Shown piece by piece: positions 52,606 to 64,000 of a stretch of 64,000 nucleotides of DNA. A model generated the notes under the pieces. The model did not search any database. It saw nothing but the letters and a program-made list of their open reading frames with translations, and was not told where the DNA came from. The position numbers were made by a program, and so were the translations under genes. The DNA comes from Synanceia verrucosa (Eukaryota; Chordata; Actinopteri; Perciformes; Synanceiidae). Every line of letters starts with the position of its first letter. The first letter of the stretch is position 1. The stretch covers positions 24,600,437 to 24,664,436 of the forward strand of contig CM056551.1 of the NCBI GenBank assembly GCA_029721515.1, read 5' to 3'.

Positions 52606-52851
52606 TTCACATTCACACCTACGGTCAATTTAAATTAGCCAATTAACTCAATCCCCATGCATGTTTTCATGCATCCCCATGCATCCCCAATCCCCATGCA
52701 TGTTTTTGGATGGTGGGAGGAAGCCGGAGTACCCGGAGAGAACCCACGCAGACACGGGGAGAACATGCAAACTCCACACAGAAAGACCCCGGGCCTGAGA
52801 TTCGAACCCTGAGATTCGAATTCTTGCTGTGAGGCGACAGTGCTAACCACT
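52606..52851 (-). mobile_element. tRNA-like SINE (widespread in fish), internally rearranged
   Basis: On the minus strand: gtggttagcactgtcgcctc, then cagcaagaa. A B-box-like GGTTCGAATCTC follows (reverse of 52797-52808), then gtgtggagtttgcatgttct, cccgtgtctgcgtgggttct, and the ccgggtactccggcttcctc core. Two internal duplications are visible: gagattcgaa at 52797 and 52811, and ccccatgcat words at 52653-52702. I recognise the sequence as a very common fish retroposon but cannot give its database name with certainty. Confidence 0.7.
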
Positions 52852-52885
52852 CCCAGAAGTAAATGAAAAAGACTTGGACTTACAT

Positions 52886-52975
52886 GAAGTTCAAGTCAAG
52901 TTATTTATAGAGCACATTTAAGACAACAGCAGTCAGTCAAAGTGCTCTACACAGAATAAATAAAAAAAATAAAGC
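52886..52975. mobile_element. LINE-type 3' tail fragment
   Basis: agtcaagttatttatagagc, then acatttaagacaacagcagt and caaagtgctctacacag form a string order common in teleost LINE tails. Confidence 0.5.
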
Positions 52976-53040
52976 AAATATATAATATATTACAATTAGA
53001 ACAATAAAATTAAAACAGTAAAATATGAACAGTAAGGAGT

Positions 53041-53220
53041 ATAAGATAAGATAAGATAAGATAATCCTTTATTAGTCCCCCAAATGGGGAAATTTGCATC
53101 GTTACAACAGCAAAGTGGATAGAGACTGTTGTGAATGGTCCAGATGAATAAATAACAGGTAAATAACAGTGGTATTGCACATTAATAGATAAAAAGAGCT
53201 GCATGAAAGTAATGCACATG
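53041..53220. mobile_element. LINE 3' tail (Rex1/Babar-type by resemblance) with (ATAAG)n end
   Basis: Four to five ATAAG units (53041-53064) run into ataatcctttattagtcccc and aaatggggaaatttgcatcg, then acagcagcaaag. This is a well-known fish LINE tail. Only the 3' end is present. Confidence 0.65.
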
Positions 53221-55781
53221 TACCTTATGTATATTATGAGAGAGCAGCAGCAATCAATCATCAAAAAAAGTGTTACTGAATATGACTACTACTAATATCT
53301 AAGAATATTAATACACTCTCTACCAGTCACTTAGAACTGAAGAAGCCTTTTGGATGACAGATGAAACTCTTTTTTTCCTCTTTTTGATTTCCCTCCACCT
53401 GGATGAGAAGCGACACAGACACACTCAGAAGTATAGCATCACAGTTTGACCTGCATTGACCTGTGTTCTACCTCTGCTCATCAAAGTGCCTGTTCCCCAT
53501 GTTCTGCACTTTGCTGCATTGCTTTCTGCTCTGCATGTGTTCGAATATGAGATGTAGAGGGAGTTAAAGATGCTGCCGGGTCCCTCAGGTATGAGAAATT
53601 AGGTCAAGTTATACAGAGAAATGAGAGATTTCTGTGTACAATATACTTGAGTAATTTATGCAGGTTTTCAGGGTCTCTCTCCCCACAGACTTGGGTGTTC
53701 TATCTCCACATCTTTTTTCCCCCCATCTCCACATGCCTAAAACAAATTAGTCCTTGAGTTTATTTTTGGCAGAGCTGTGATACAGTTAATTAGAACAGAG
53801 AAATGCTGCTCTCTCACAGCTACTGTATGAAGCATTTTCTTTTTTCTTGAGGTGTAAGCTCCCAAGATAATGCTATTACACGTCAGATGTCATACTGTTA
53901 CATAAAATGACAACCTGACAGTGATGGCGTTCTTTTCTTGTTCCTTGGTTTCACTGAACATTTTCACTATGTGTCCCAGTGGCACAAAGGAAACACTTGC
54001 TCAGCGCTGTAGCGAACCAGGCTCAGTATCTGGCTTCAACATACAAAGCTGGCACTTTTCGCTCCTGGGGAGCTGGTAATGGTTGGTCTGGACAGGGCAA
54101 ATATCCGTCCACAATTAAGATGAAAAAGTAAGAAAATCTGAAAAAAACATAAATCATAGTTTGTCTCACAAACTGCAGAACAGATAAAACACTATGTTCA
54201 CACAAATGTAAAAATGTTACAGAACATCATACAGATCTGGTAACATCAATAAAATATCTATATTTAGTTATCTAGCACAGCCATGTGTAATAATTCACTA
54301 AAACAAAGCTATCTCTATGATGCCACTGAGAGAGAGAAAAAAAATAATAAAACTTGGAGCAACTTCCAAAAAAAAAAAGGGGAAAGTATTCTATTTGTCC
54401 TACTTTTCACAGCATGGCATGCATAATGTGTGTGATGAAACTAAAACAATAGCTTCCTGTGCTAACTCTATAAAGAGAAAACATCAGGATTCCCTTCCTC
54501 TGGGGCTGCTTTATATTATAGCTTGGAAAAAATAAATGTTAAATGCCATTTCCAGGCTGATTTATGAATAAGGAGTGACTTCACCTGAAGTAAACATCTT
54601 CAGTGTTTATTGGGCGACGTATTTCACAAATCATGTATTGAGACATATTTACAGCTCCATATTTAGCCTGACGAAGGAATCAGATGTCTTATAAATCATA
54701 GAATCTTTGAGCTTTCTTTCAGGTGGCTGAGCAGGAGAATAGTGATCCATTACAGCTGCTTCACATTCATTTTAGACAGGAGCAACGGATTAAAAATGAT
54801 TTGGCCTTGACAGAAATGCTGAGGGCTTTAATAAAAGTGGATCGTTTGTTAGCAAATCACCACAACATAAGCATAATCTTACCTCAGGAATGTTTTTCAT
54901 CTTTTTTTTTTTTATAGATTGTAAAAGAGTATGATGGAAAATGTTATACTTTTTTCTTCTTACAAGGCGACAAATTGCATTTTCAATCAATTATTGTTTT
55001 TTTGTCTTTGGGTGTGAGTTCAGTCATGAAGGGGAAAAGGTGATAAAAAAAATATTGCAACCAACGATGAAAAAAATTAAAGAACAATAGAATCATAAAT
55101 CCCTTATCTTTTGAGGCATCGTACTAACTAAGAAACAGGATCTACGACTAACTTTTATGGAGGATGGTGTTCGTCTCTAATGGCCTTCCAGGCTCTCACA
55201 GTAACACAGAGACTGTGGAGGCATGCACAGTAACCACATTAGAAAAAATAAAGCCCAGCCTCTGTGTCTGCACTGTCTGGGACATTCTGAGAATAAAGAC
55301 CAAAGTCAAACGGTCAAGCAGCCAGACAGAACCAATTTCAAGTTTCATAATGGACTGACTCCCTCAATAGTTTTGGTGGCTTTGCTGGCTCACTATCACG
55401 CAACAAAGAGCTGCCATATTGATGCTACTGTTTTATGTCTCATGTGGTCAAAGCAACTTTGTACTCTGTCAGGAGGTTTTGACCCATGCTGATGACTACG
55501 GCAGCACATAACCCACATCAGAGCACCTCAATGATAAATGCTGTCTGCCCCCGAGTGAATCCTGATGTAGATTCCCTCTGTGGTCGAACTAGGGAGGTGT
55601 TGATCATAGCGCTGCAGAACCATGCATTTTAAAAGCAACCCTAAGTCAGCTATAGAATACAAACAAAATGTGTAGTTGAGGGAACGGAGTAGGAAAAAAG
55701 GGTAGAAAAAAAATGCATCAACATATCGCTGAGTAGGCTAAAAAGAATCCCATCAACTGTGAAGTCGTCTGGAGTGGTTTA
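53221..55781. other. No gene recognised; possible conserved non-coding stretch
   Basis: Mostly ordinary sequence. The part 54549-54900 has balanced composition, no repeat signature and TAAT-containing words, and might be a conserved non-coding element; this is only an impression. A T tract lies at 54901-54914. Confidence 0.35.
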
Positions 55782-55784
55782 TAC

Positions 55785-55842
<58 letters not shown>
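55782..55842. repeat. Compound (TC)n(AC)n microsatellite
   Basis: TC repeats to 55820 followed directly by eleven AC units. Confidence 0.95.
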
Positions 55843-56077
55843 GTATACGCCACTCATTAAAGCAAGCTATTGTTCATGTCTCGTCAGGCTAATGTGGTCA
55901 TGTTTACTTACAACAGTTATGTAACAAGGTAGTCTAAATGCATAACATGGATGAATCCTACAGCAACATGTAAGACGCTCATTACCACATAAAGAGATGT
56001 AGGAAATCCAGAAGAAGTGGTCTCCACTGGTGTGTTGTCTTGACTGGACTGGTCCTGCATTGCCATTATAAACTCAG

Positions 56078-56513
56078 TTAGCTCTTTGAGTGCCATCGAC
56101 GTATATATACATCAAAGAGGTTTTTCGGAAGCGGGTCGCTGACCATGATCTCACTCAGCCTGTGAGTATTGTTGGGGCTTCCGGGAGATGTAGTGAGAGT
56201 ATAAAAAGATGGTATACACCACAGAGATCAAAGCAGGAAGTGGAGACGATAAGAGAGCAAAACGGACAGATTCTGGACAAAAAGTGGTGATTTTGGTGAA
56301 AGTGTCCTCTGATAAAACCAGAATGGAACATGGTAAAAACAACTTTTTTTCATGATTAAATAGAGAGTCTCTTCTTTCATTTGAGCTATTCAGTGTTTTC
56401 AGAGACATAGTACAAAATATTCTGTGGGTCTTGAAATATGACTCAAAATGGATAAAAAACGCTGGCACAAGGCACTTTCTGTTCCATAAAACGACTGGCA
56501 CTCAAAGAGTTAA
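56078..56513 (+). mobile_element. piggyBac-like MITE, copy 4
   Basis: The element at 56082-56509 (428 bp) lies between TTAG (56078-56081) and TTAA (56510-56513). Its ends CTCTTTGAGTGCCATCGACG and CGACTGGCACTCAAAGAG give the best-preserved terminal inverted repeat of the five copies, with 14 exact bases. The left subterminal region has a decayed palindrome (gacgtatatatacatc). Confidence 0.88.
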
Positions 56514-58841
56514 CAACATTTACTACCAGATAGTTGTATTTGTATGATAAATCTGACATTTTTATGAAGAATATTCATTTGTACATTTCTTACTGTATTG
56601 GATTCTAAACTAAGTGATTTCTCCATTGTAGTTGGATGCAGCCCTATAATCTCTGTTTGGTTGAAATTCTTAACAGCGGTTATCATCCCAGAGTACCCCC
56701 CTCCCTCTCTCCCTCTCTCTCTCTCTCTCTGACTCCCTGCTGAGGTGAGCAAAGTGGCTTAGATGTGGTGACAGGGAATGATGCCTCAGTGCAGCCGACA
56801 GATGCAGGGACAGCTCAAAGAAGCTTATACACATTTTAGGTTAGCAAAAAAATACTTTTACAGAACACTTGTGATCTGAATGCTGTTTGATATCAGCATA
56901 AGTACCTCAGTGGTAATCCAACACCGAAACAATATGCTTTTCCCCCCCAATATGTGGCTATTGCATGGGCTATACTTTTATTATGCCCATGTCTATAATG
57001 CATTATAAGCATATATTTTCTTTATATAATTTATTATATATATTATGCAAGTAAAGCAAAACTACATCTGACAACATTTTATGTGATGTTCTTGTGTTGA
57101 TTTATTTAATTAAAGCAAACAATGGCCACTTTGAACTATAAAACACTATGAGCATGCACAAAAAAACTGTAAAAACAGCAACTATGAACTATTATTACGC
57201 TTGACTTTAATAATTAATGTTTTATGAAGTGTTACGGTCATTGTTATTAAACTATAATTTTACAGATATAAGCAGATTGTAGTGCATTTGAAGTATGTTT
57301 ATAATGCATAACCGACATGGTATTCATCAAAAGTGTTACAGTTGCAGATTAGATGATAAAACTGAGATTGATGGCACTACATTAGTTATGTATGAGGTAT
57401 TATTGTTGTACATCATAACCATTTTGGAGGACTTACTAACCACACATGTACTACTATTACACCATTACTCAATCCCTTCACGCAAAACGTGTTCCAGGCC
57501 AGCCGAACACCGAAATTGCTCATGATCTTTCACCACTGGAAAAAGAAGAGAAATATTGGTAGCTTCAGTTTGTGATGAATTGTTTTGTTCATGCTCTTAT
57601 GCATTGGCTATTCTGATCTAATTTGATGATCCAGCGTGGAAGTTAAAAGAAGTGTTATTTGAGGGATTGTCTGGTGACACTGGAATAGCTGCATCATTTT
57701 TTTTTCTGAAATAAAGCCTTGAGAGTTAAATAACACAAGACCTTATGGAATAATGGCATTTCATGTGGGATCCTTGGGGGATGGAGGGAGGATATTTTCC
57801 CAGTTAATTTATCACTTGTAGAATTCCTGGAGGTCTTATGGAGCCTTTGTGAATCATCTTTTCCATTCTGGTGATGGATGGGCACCAGCGCCCCAGCGGT
57901 TAAACTCTGGTGCTTTGGGAGTCATGTATGCTGCTAAAGCGATTTTAAACAATTCCTGTGAGAAATGGTCCACTGTTCACATGTTGTCCTTTCTCCCCAG
58001 TGCAGAACAAGATCACATTTTTCCGTGAGTGCACAGCAGACAGAAGAAAGGTGGCTCTCATACTTTATGTGCAATGCTCCAAATATCATGTTTTGCTTGT
58101 TCCTTAGACTTTCGTGAATTTCACTTCTATTCAGAGTAACAGAATTTTTTTCATCTTTTAGCTCCAACTCCACAAAAATGTGAACCTTGAAAACTAATGT
58201 AGGAGAAATTAAAAGTGTGAGGTTTTCAGTGGTGCTAGAAGTGTCTCTCTGCCAAACCTGGGTCATTTTAGAACTTCAGTTTTGTGAAAGAAAAAAAGAA
58301 AATGGTTTGTTTGGATTTTCTCTGAATAGAGCTAAAAATATCAATATTGCACATAAACACACAAAGAAATAGAACTACTGAAGAATCATTTATGCAGTAT
58401 TTCTTTTTTTTTTACAGTGTTCTGCAAAACATTTGTTTTTCAAAGATAATTCCACTTTAACAAATTTATATTGGAACCTAATGTTTTTTTTATAATACAA
58501 ATGACAGCAGAGGTTTAGCTGCATATTTACTCAAGTTTATATAAAACAATACACCATCACCGTTGAATGGAGCAGAGGCTCAAAGGTTTTGAATAGTTCA
58601 TACTTTTATATGCCAAAGCTGAACTTTGTTAGAGCAGCCTGTAAATGCACAGGGAACTGCTGCTGATTTGCAGGTGATAGATGTTTGCTGTTTATTAAAA
58701 CTATCTGTACAATGCCAATGCACATTCACATGTTAATCAAAACGCATTACATTTCTGCATATTTATGTACAATTACACTGCATTTTCAAATTAAATGTGC
58801 TTCCAAAAGCTTGTGTTGATTGTTAACTAGTATGTAACTAC
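56514..58841. other. No gene recognised
   Basis: AT-rich apart from a (CT)n tract at 56699-56730. No element ends seen. Confidence 0.6.
56699..56730. repeat. (CT)n microsatellite, imperfect at left
   Basis: CCCTCTCT units grading into pure CT. Confidence 0.9.
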
Positions 58842-58857
58842 ATATATACATATATAC

Positions 58858-58902
<45 letters not shown>

Positions 58903-58910
58903 GTATATAT
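58842..58910. repeat. (TA)n microsatellite
   Basis: Imperfect TA/CATA flanks around about 21 perfect TA units (58859-58900). Confidence 0.95.
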
Positions 58911-59654
58911 AAACTGATATTACTCAGTTTGTCCCTGTGATGTGACTCCATACTACACCACACCATATATAACCTTGAAAATGATTTCACATTAATGACA
59001 TATTTATAGGTTGTACGTTCACATTAGATGTGGTCTAATGCATCCATTAGGCATGTCTGGCAGTGAAAAGGCTGAAATTTCAATTTTAACTTTCAAAAAA
59101 TGGTTAGAAAATCAATAAGAACTTAATTCCATCATATACTCCACTAAAGTACTATTTCTGTGCAATCTGGCAATTATTTTTTCCCATTACTGAGAGATAG
59201 TGAATAATACCTCCACAAAATAGAGGGAGAATGAAATTCCTATTAGCTCTAATTACATCTCTCATTTATCCTTGGGAATGACATGAAGATTAATGAAGCT
59301 CTCTACTATTTTAAGCAAGGTTATTTAAATGAGTAATTTTACTCTCCTTATATCATTGCATTAATCTTAACACAAGACAAGTATGTTTCACTTTTTTGCT
59401 TTTTTATTATTACTCAAGCTCCCTCTTGGTATTCTTTGTCGTGCCCTTTCTGTAGCATCCATAGGAAAGTGGCAGTAAATTGTCTGTTGGTGGTGGGAAA
59501 AATCCAAATGTCTCTTCCAAAATGCTCTGGTGAGCAGAGGTATTTGGACACAGTCTTATAGGTTGTCCATGCACATGTCATGTAAAGCAGACAACTAACT
59601 GGGCCAGCTCATTTTAAAAATGATGCACGGAGTATTTAAAATGCCCACCAGTAA
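58911..59654. other. No gene recognised; possible conserved non-coding stretch
   Basis: 59160-59340 is non-repetitive and contains homeodomain-like TAAT words (gattaatgaagc, ctctaattacat). No coding signal. Confidence 0.35.
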
Positions 59655-60016
59655 TTGACTCATTGAGTGCCAGCCATTTCATAAAACAGAAAGTGCCTTG
59701 TGCCAGCATTTTTGCCCATTTTGAGTCATATTTCAAGACCCACAGAATATTTTGTACTCTGAAAACACTGAGTAGCTCAAATGAAAGAAGAGAATCTGTA
59801 TTTTAGCCACATTCACCAAAAACTCCACTTTTTGTTCAGAGTTCATCCGTTTTGCTCCCTAAACGCGATCGTCTACGCTTTGATCTCCATGGCATATACT
59901 GTCTCTTTACCAAGATCGACAACCCGCTGCTGAAAAACCACTTTGACGTATTATTACGTCAATGATGTCAAATTTTAAATGACTTCAAAATACATCAATG
60001 GCAGTCAATGAATTAA
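59655..60016 (-). mobile_element. piggyBac-like MITE, copy 5 (inverted, internally deleted)
   Basis: The element at 59659-60012 (354 bp) lies between TTGA (59655-59658) and TTAA (60013-60016), in reverse orientation to copies 1-4. It lacks about 75 bp of interior. It carries a clean subterminal palindrome TTGACGTA-TTAT-TACGTCAA (59943-59962), which in the other copies is degraded. Confidence 0.85.
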
Positions 60017-60127
60017 GAGGCAAAAAGCAGGCATGAAGTACTCACTGCAAAAACGGAAATATGCATGTCAAATGTGTTGATAATGCAGTTTACATGACCA
60101 AAAGTCAGCAGACTACAATAAGGAATA

Positions 60128-60696
60128 TAACTGCACAGAGGCGTGTCCAGGCTTCTTTTGCAGGGGTGGCCCAAGTGGGCCACTGAGTCATGCAGGGATG
60201 GCCAGCAACATTAGGTGATATGTCAGTTACTGTGCATGTGCCTCTATCAATGTAGCATCATTTTTCGTCTTAATGATTAATTTGACTACTATCTTACATG
60301 TTAGTATGAACTCAAATATGAACAGAACTTGTAATCACGACACAATCAAATAGGACAATACAAGTGTAACACAAAGGCTAAATCTTTTATTTTTTGATGA
60401 AAGAAAATATAAATCATAATATAAAGTGCCCACCAAATCAAACTAAATAAATAAATAAAAACTTCAACAGATTGACTTTACAAATCCTGAAATGTGATTA
60501 ACTGAACAAATGTGTATGTCAGGCTGAACAGCATTCTGACACAATACTGCCCCTCAGGTTGGAGGTCAAAATGCAAACCAAGTCATGCCTGACGATCAGA
60601 TACTGTAGTCCATCATGCAGGGTGGCACGTGGGGTAGCCAATCAGATTTCAGGGGTGGCACAGGCAATCCCCCCCAGACACACCCCTGTAATTTCA
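60128..60696. mobile_element. hAT-like MITE (CAGAGGCGTGTCC / CACACCCCTG ends)
   Basis: The element at 60136-60688 (553 bp) has inverted ends CAGAGGCGTGTCCAGG / CCAGACACACCCCTG. The flanks taactgca (60128-60135) and taatttca (60689-60696) match at 6 of 8 positions. A GGGGTGGC word near both ends extends the inverted repeat. No transposase frame. Confidence 0.75.
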
Positions 60697-62468
60697 TGCA
60701 AATCTTAACTAACTTAAGAGGGAACAAATGCATCAGTGAAAGTCCATTTGAACAAGCTTCCCTCCCTGTAATTCTCACTCAGTGTTGCTCTTTGTCTATT
60801 ATCTCTCTCAGCTTGCTGACTTTCCTCCATCTATACCGTCTTGATGGGAACACTCACAAAGAGAGCAATCTTTGTGTTGTGTTCGGTAATGGAGCGGAGT
60901 TGAGTGGAGCGGAGATGGCAGGGAAAAGCGCCAACTGTGCCCTCCTACGCGATAATATTGTCATGTTAGATTACCCATCAGCCTGTTGGCACTGCCCCAC
61001 ATCTCCTTGAACCCACAACCCTGCTGAAGAGCAGCCAACTGCTAATGGTGTTTTTCTACAGAGAGCTGTCTGCACACAGTGTGATATCACGCTCACTCCT
61101 GCCTATTACCACTCCCATTTTCAAGTCAACTGGCCAGTGTGCTTTATTGTGATCTGCACAGTATGTCGCCCTGTATTCTTATGCATCTGTATTTCAAACA
61201 CTTGTGTTCCTGTACATGTAAATTCAATCATTGCAGAAGTAGCCACTTCACAATGGTTCTGGAGCAGTTTTATTGGTTCAGTGCATTGCTCAAGAGTACT
61301 TAGTACATGTGACACCATCCATTCTCCAGATCCAACACACCTGCCTCTTAATACTGGGCATGAAACCAACACTCTCTAAGCTACTCTGGTTGTAATAAAT
61401 AAACTATATAACAAGTACTCATATTTACCACTGAGACTGAAAGCAGGACTGTGACTATGCTTGCTATAGATGAGCTAACTTACTCAGCTGTGTGTCAGAA
61501 AGCAATGCACTTTTTCGGGTGTGATTGCACTCTTGGTCACATTTTAAGTTCGGTATTACACATTTCTGGTGAGTCAGCAATGTGCTATGAGTCATACTTT
61601 CCACTTTGGGATGCAGATTGGAGAGAAAAGGCTGAGAGAAAAGCTTCTTTTCTTTTACAATGATCAGGAAACAATTTGGTTAGGTTCAGGCAACAGAATC
61701 GTTTAGGTTTAGGTTGTTTTTAGCCCATCCACCCTGACATCCTTCCTACACGCTGTCACTCTTTAAACTTCCTGGTGGACAATCACATGATCTAGTGATT
61801 ATTTTTTGGGATAGGGTTGGGGAGCAATGTGAAAGTAAAGTGGCGTGAAGCATTTAAAGTGATCATTTATTCATGCATTCTGTTATTCTGTAAGCATTTG
61901 GCCTTTGGGAAGAGTCCTCATGGTCACAACTTGGGTTCCTCTGTGTGTTTGTGTGTGTGTGCCAGATTATATGGTGTGTCAGCCTCAGGAAAAGGATGTA
62001 AAGGTCAAGATCAGAAAGGCCATTGTTCTCATCCATATTTTAGACAGAACCAATCACTGTATTTAATGCATCACAAGCTGCAGGTATAGAGCTTGTTGCA
62101 CATCAGATATGGTTACGGAGCAGACAGGCAGTTATTACATGATGACCAATCAAACTTCTTGGATAAATATCATGTGCTTGCTTTGTCCCTTGAGTACAAT
62201 AAGACAAAGTTTTATGCTCTCTTCAATATACTGTATGTTTCCCTTTAACACATCAGATACATTTTCTTGTGTGTTGAATGCTTACAGGGAATTTCTACAA
62301 GTAAATAAATCTACATCATCAGTAAATAATAGCAATGCCTGCTCACACTGTAGGAAACAACCATCATAGTCTACCTTATGATACATTATAGCATGAAAGT
62401 GAGAAGCTACACCAGGCTGGGGCTGACATATTCTGTGGCATATGATTTCTTTCCATATTTCAAGGAGG

Positions 62469-62501
<33 letters not shown>

Positions 62502-63258
62502 GTTATTAGTAGTAGTAGTAGTAGTATTAGTATGGACTTGTTAGGGTGGCACATGCTTCTCCTTTAAGGGAAATTCACACTGTTTATTTGACTTATTTGA
62601 GCCATGGTAAATGGAACAATGGCTATTTTACTCTGCTTGCACATATCTTTCCCTCCACGTCACTCAAGCTCAGTTTGCCATAAAATTTGCCCCACATGTT
62701 TGTCCAGACTTCCATTATGTTGAGTAAATTCTGTGTTTGCTCTAACTTTCTAGAGAACGGATTGAGCTTTACGTGGGTATAAAGTCTCTATGTTAAAACG
62801 TCATCAACTCTCTTGTCAACACAGCATTCCACATGGGCTGCTACATAGTGGTGTTTCCCTTTGCCGACAGCAATCTTCTGTGAGAGAAGGAAATGTAAAA
62901 GTGAGGGGGCTGATGTGTGAGAGAAGGAGAATAGATAGCTAAATATGGCTGAGGGGGAAATTAAGTTAATTAGTGAGGAGAGCATTGAGGCTACAGCATG
63001 TTAGACCTGCATTCATGGCAAGGGCTCAGATTTGCAATTTATGAATAAATGAATGGTGTTAATAAAGATAAGAGGGAATGACTGTAGATAGGATTCAGAA
63101 ATAATCAACAGGTAATTAACACATTATTTTTGAGGTTTTCTACAGCAAAGACTTCAAAATTTGTTGGGTTTTTTTTCCAGAAACTTTTCATTCTGTAATT
63201 CAAATACATTTATGTCTATATATAGCTGACAGCTTTAAGCTACAGTATATGCCTTTTT
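60697..63258. other. No gene recognised
   Basis: Unremarkable sequence with a (TTA)n(AGT)n tract at 62473-62526 and a short GT run at 61945-61960. Confidence 0.6.
62473..62526. repeat. Compound (TTA)n(AGT)n microsatellite
   Basis: About twelve TTA/ATT units (one interrupted by G) followed by six AGT units. Confidence 0.95.
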
Positions 63259-63400
63259 CAAGGGTCCAAATTGTTTATTGTCATATGAACAGTAAGGAAA
63301 CCCTGTACAAAGAATTACTTCCTTTGCTATCCACAATGAATACCAAGCAATAAAGTGTAAAAATAGATAAAAGGATACAGAAATGGATAAATAAAAGCAG
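63259..63400 (+). mobile_element. Retroposon 3' tail fragment
   Basis: aagggtccaaattgtttatt, then gtcatatgaacagtaaggaa and ccctgtacaaagaatta. This 'tttattgtcat' tail is of the same general class as those at 42450 and 48660 but is not closely similar. Confidence 0.45.
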
Positions 63401-64000
63401 CAGTCACATTTCATAATTTATGGGACAACATATCCCCTGGCACACACTTGTATTTTGATGGGAATGTGTGCCTGAAGTATTTTTATTTCATCTGCTATGG
63501 ATTGGTATAAATTATGTTCTAACTGAGCCACATAGTGAATGGCTTTCAGCCTTTTCTATGCACCGGACCACCTGTGGATGACCGCAGCATATGACTTTTA
63601 TTCTGCAGTTGAGCTGCTGCAACAAAAATACATAATGTTAGATTTGCCTGAGCATTACCAGCTGGAGATGGCATCACTGAAACAATGTCCCAGAGGGACA
63701 GATGGATTGTGGCTTCTAGTGAACAAAGCTCATTTAGGACAAACAGATTATGGGTTTACTGTAATCTGCACATAATGCATTTTACCCCCTCTTTTATTTT
63801 GTGCATAATCCGCTACAATCCCATTTAATTTCATTGGCCTACAGATTATTCTGTCTTTAGAAATGTAATTGTCTGGCTCTAATGCAGTAGAATACATTAC
63901 ATGTTTCTATGAAGAAACAGAGAAAACGATAACTGCATTTATGTTGTATCAAAGCTGCTGTGTGCATCTTTATTGCAGTTTTTGAATATGTTTCAGAAAA
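63401..64000. other. No gene recognised; possible conserved non-coding stretch
   Basis: 63539-63900 is non-repetitive, with repeated ATAATGCATT/GTGCATAATCC words. A 78-codon frame at 63539-63775 has no domain I can name and is likely chance. Confidence 0.35.

Noticed and set aside
52797..52851. Possible tRNA gene, from the B-box-like GGTTCGAATCTC on the minus strand
   Set aside because: No cloverleaf can be drawn and the flanking sequence is that of a dispersed fish SINE.
60615..61010. 131-codon plus-strand frame
   Set aside because: Its first part is the right end of the hAT-like MITE (to 60688) and the remainder has no similarity to known proteins.
1..64000. A new multi-gene system such as a defence island, biosynthetic cluster or integrated virus
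   Set aside because: No adjacent coding regions, no viral or bacterial-type gene organisation, and no retroviral long terminal repeats were seen. The window is repeat-rich intron and intergenic DNA.

Overview
The window reads as nuclear DNA from a ray-finned (teleost, probably perciform-grade) fish. Several dispersed elements are familiar from teleost genomes: a hAT-like element beginning near TAGARCTGCAAC, the 'ttagcttagcataaagac' repeat, a tRNA-like SINE containing the 'ggtgggaggaagccggagtacccgg' core, and LINE 3' tails of the 'ataatcctttattagtcccc' type. The DNA is AT-rich, rich in CA/TA microsatellites, and almost devoid of long open frames. Nothing here looks bacterial, viral or organellar.

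Layout. Only one piece of a protein-coding gene can be supported. It is a minus-strand first coding exon at 26819-26882 encoding a 21-residue signal peptide that ends at a strong phase-1 splice donor. It lies in a CpG-enriched promoter/5'UTR region (about 26820-27680). Everything left of it (1-26818) is therefore probably the first intron, or introns, of that secreted or membrane-protein gene. No second exon could be recognised. Everything right of it (about 27.7-64 kb) looks like upstream intergenic DNA. The gene itself is not identified.

The rest is mobile-element debris and simple repeats. The best-defined component is a family of five roughly 350-430 bp non-autonomous elements flanked by TTAA or one-base variants of it. 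Their inverted ends read CTCTTTGAGTGCCA, a piggyBac-like architecture (21.3, 35.9, 39.2, 56.1 and 59.7 kb). Other foldback elements lie at 2249-2650 (TTAA), 6470-7000 and 60136-60688 (hAT-like, with 8-bp imperfect duplications), 12886-13365, 20659-21316, 24152-24414, 40653-41532, 45206-46067 and 49628-49958. Two copies of a composite retroposon-tail plus about 20-bp minisatellite element lie at 42.4 and 48.8 kb in opposite orientation.

Notable structures outside those elements are a near-perfect 59-nt hairpin at 148-206 with miRNA-precursor geometry, a perfect 14-bp-arm hairpin at 38611-38642, a 10-bp-arm hairpin at 7060-7085, and a potential G-quadruplex at 30184-30206. No operon, CRISPR, phage or other new multi-gene system is present, and I do not claim one. 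Coordinates of repeats without exact flanking duplications are approximate.
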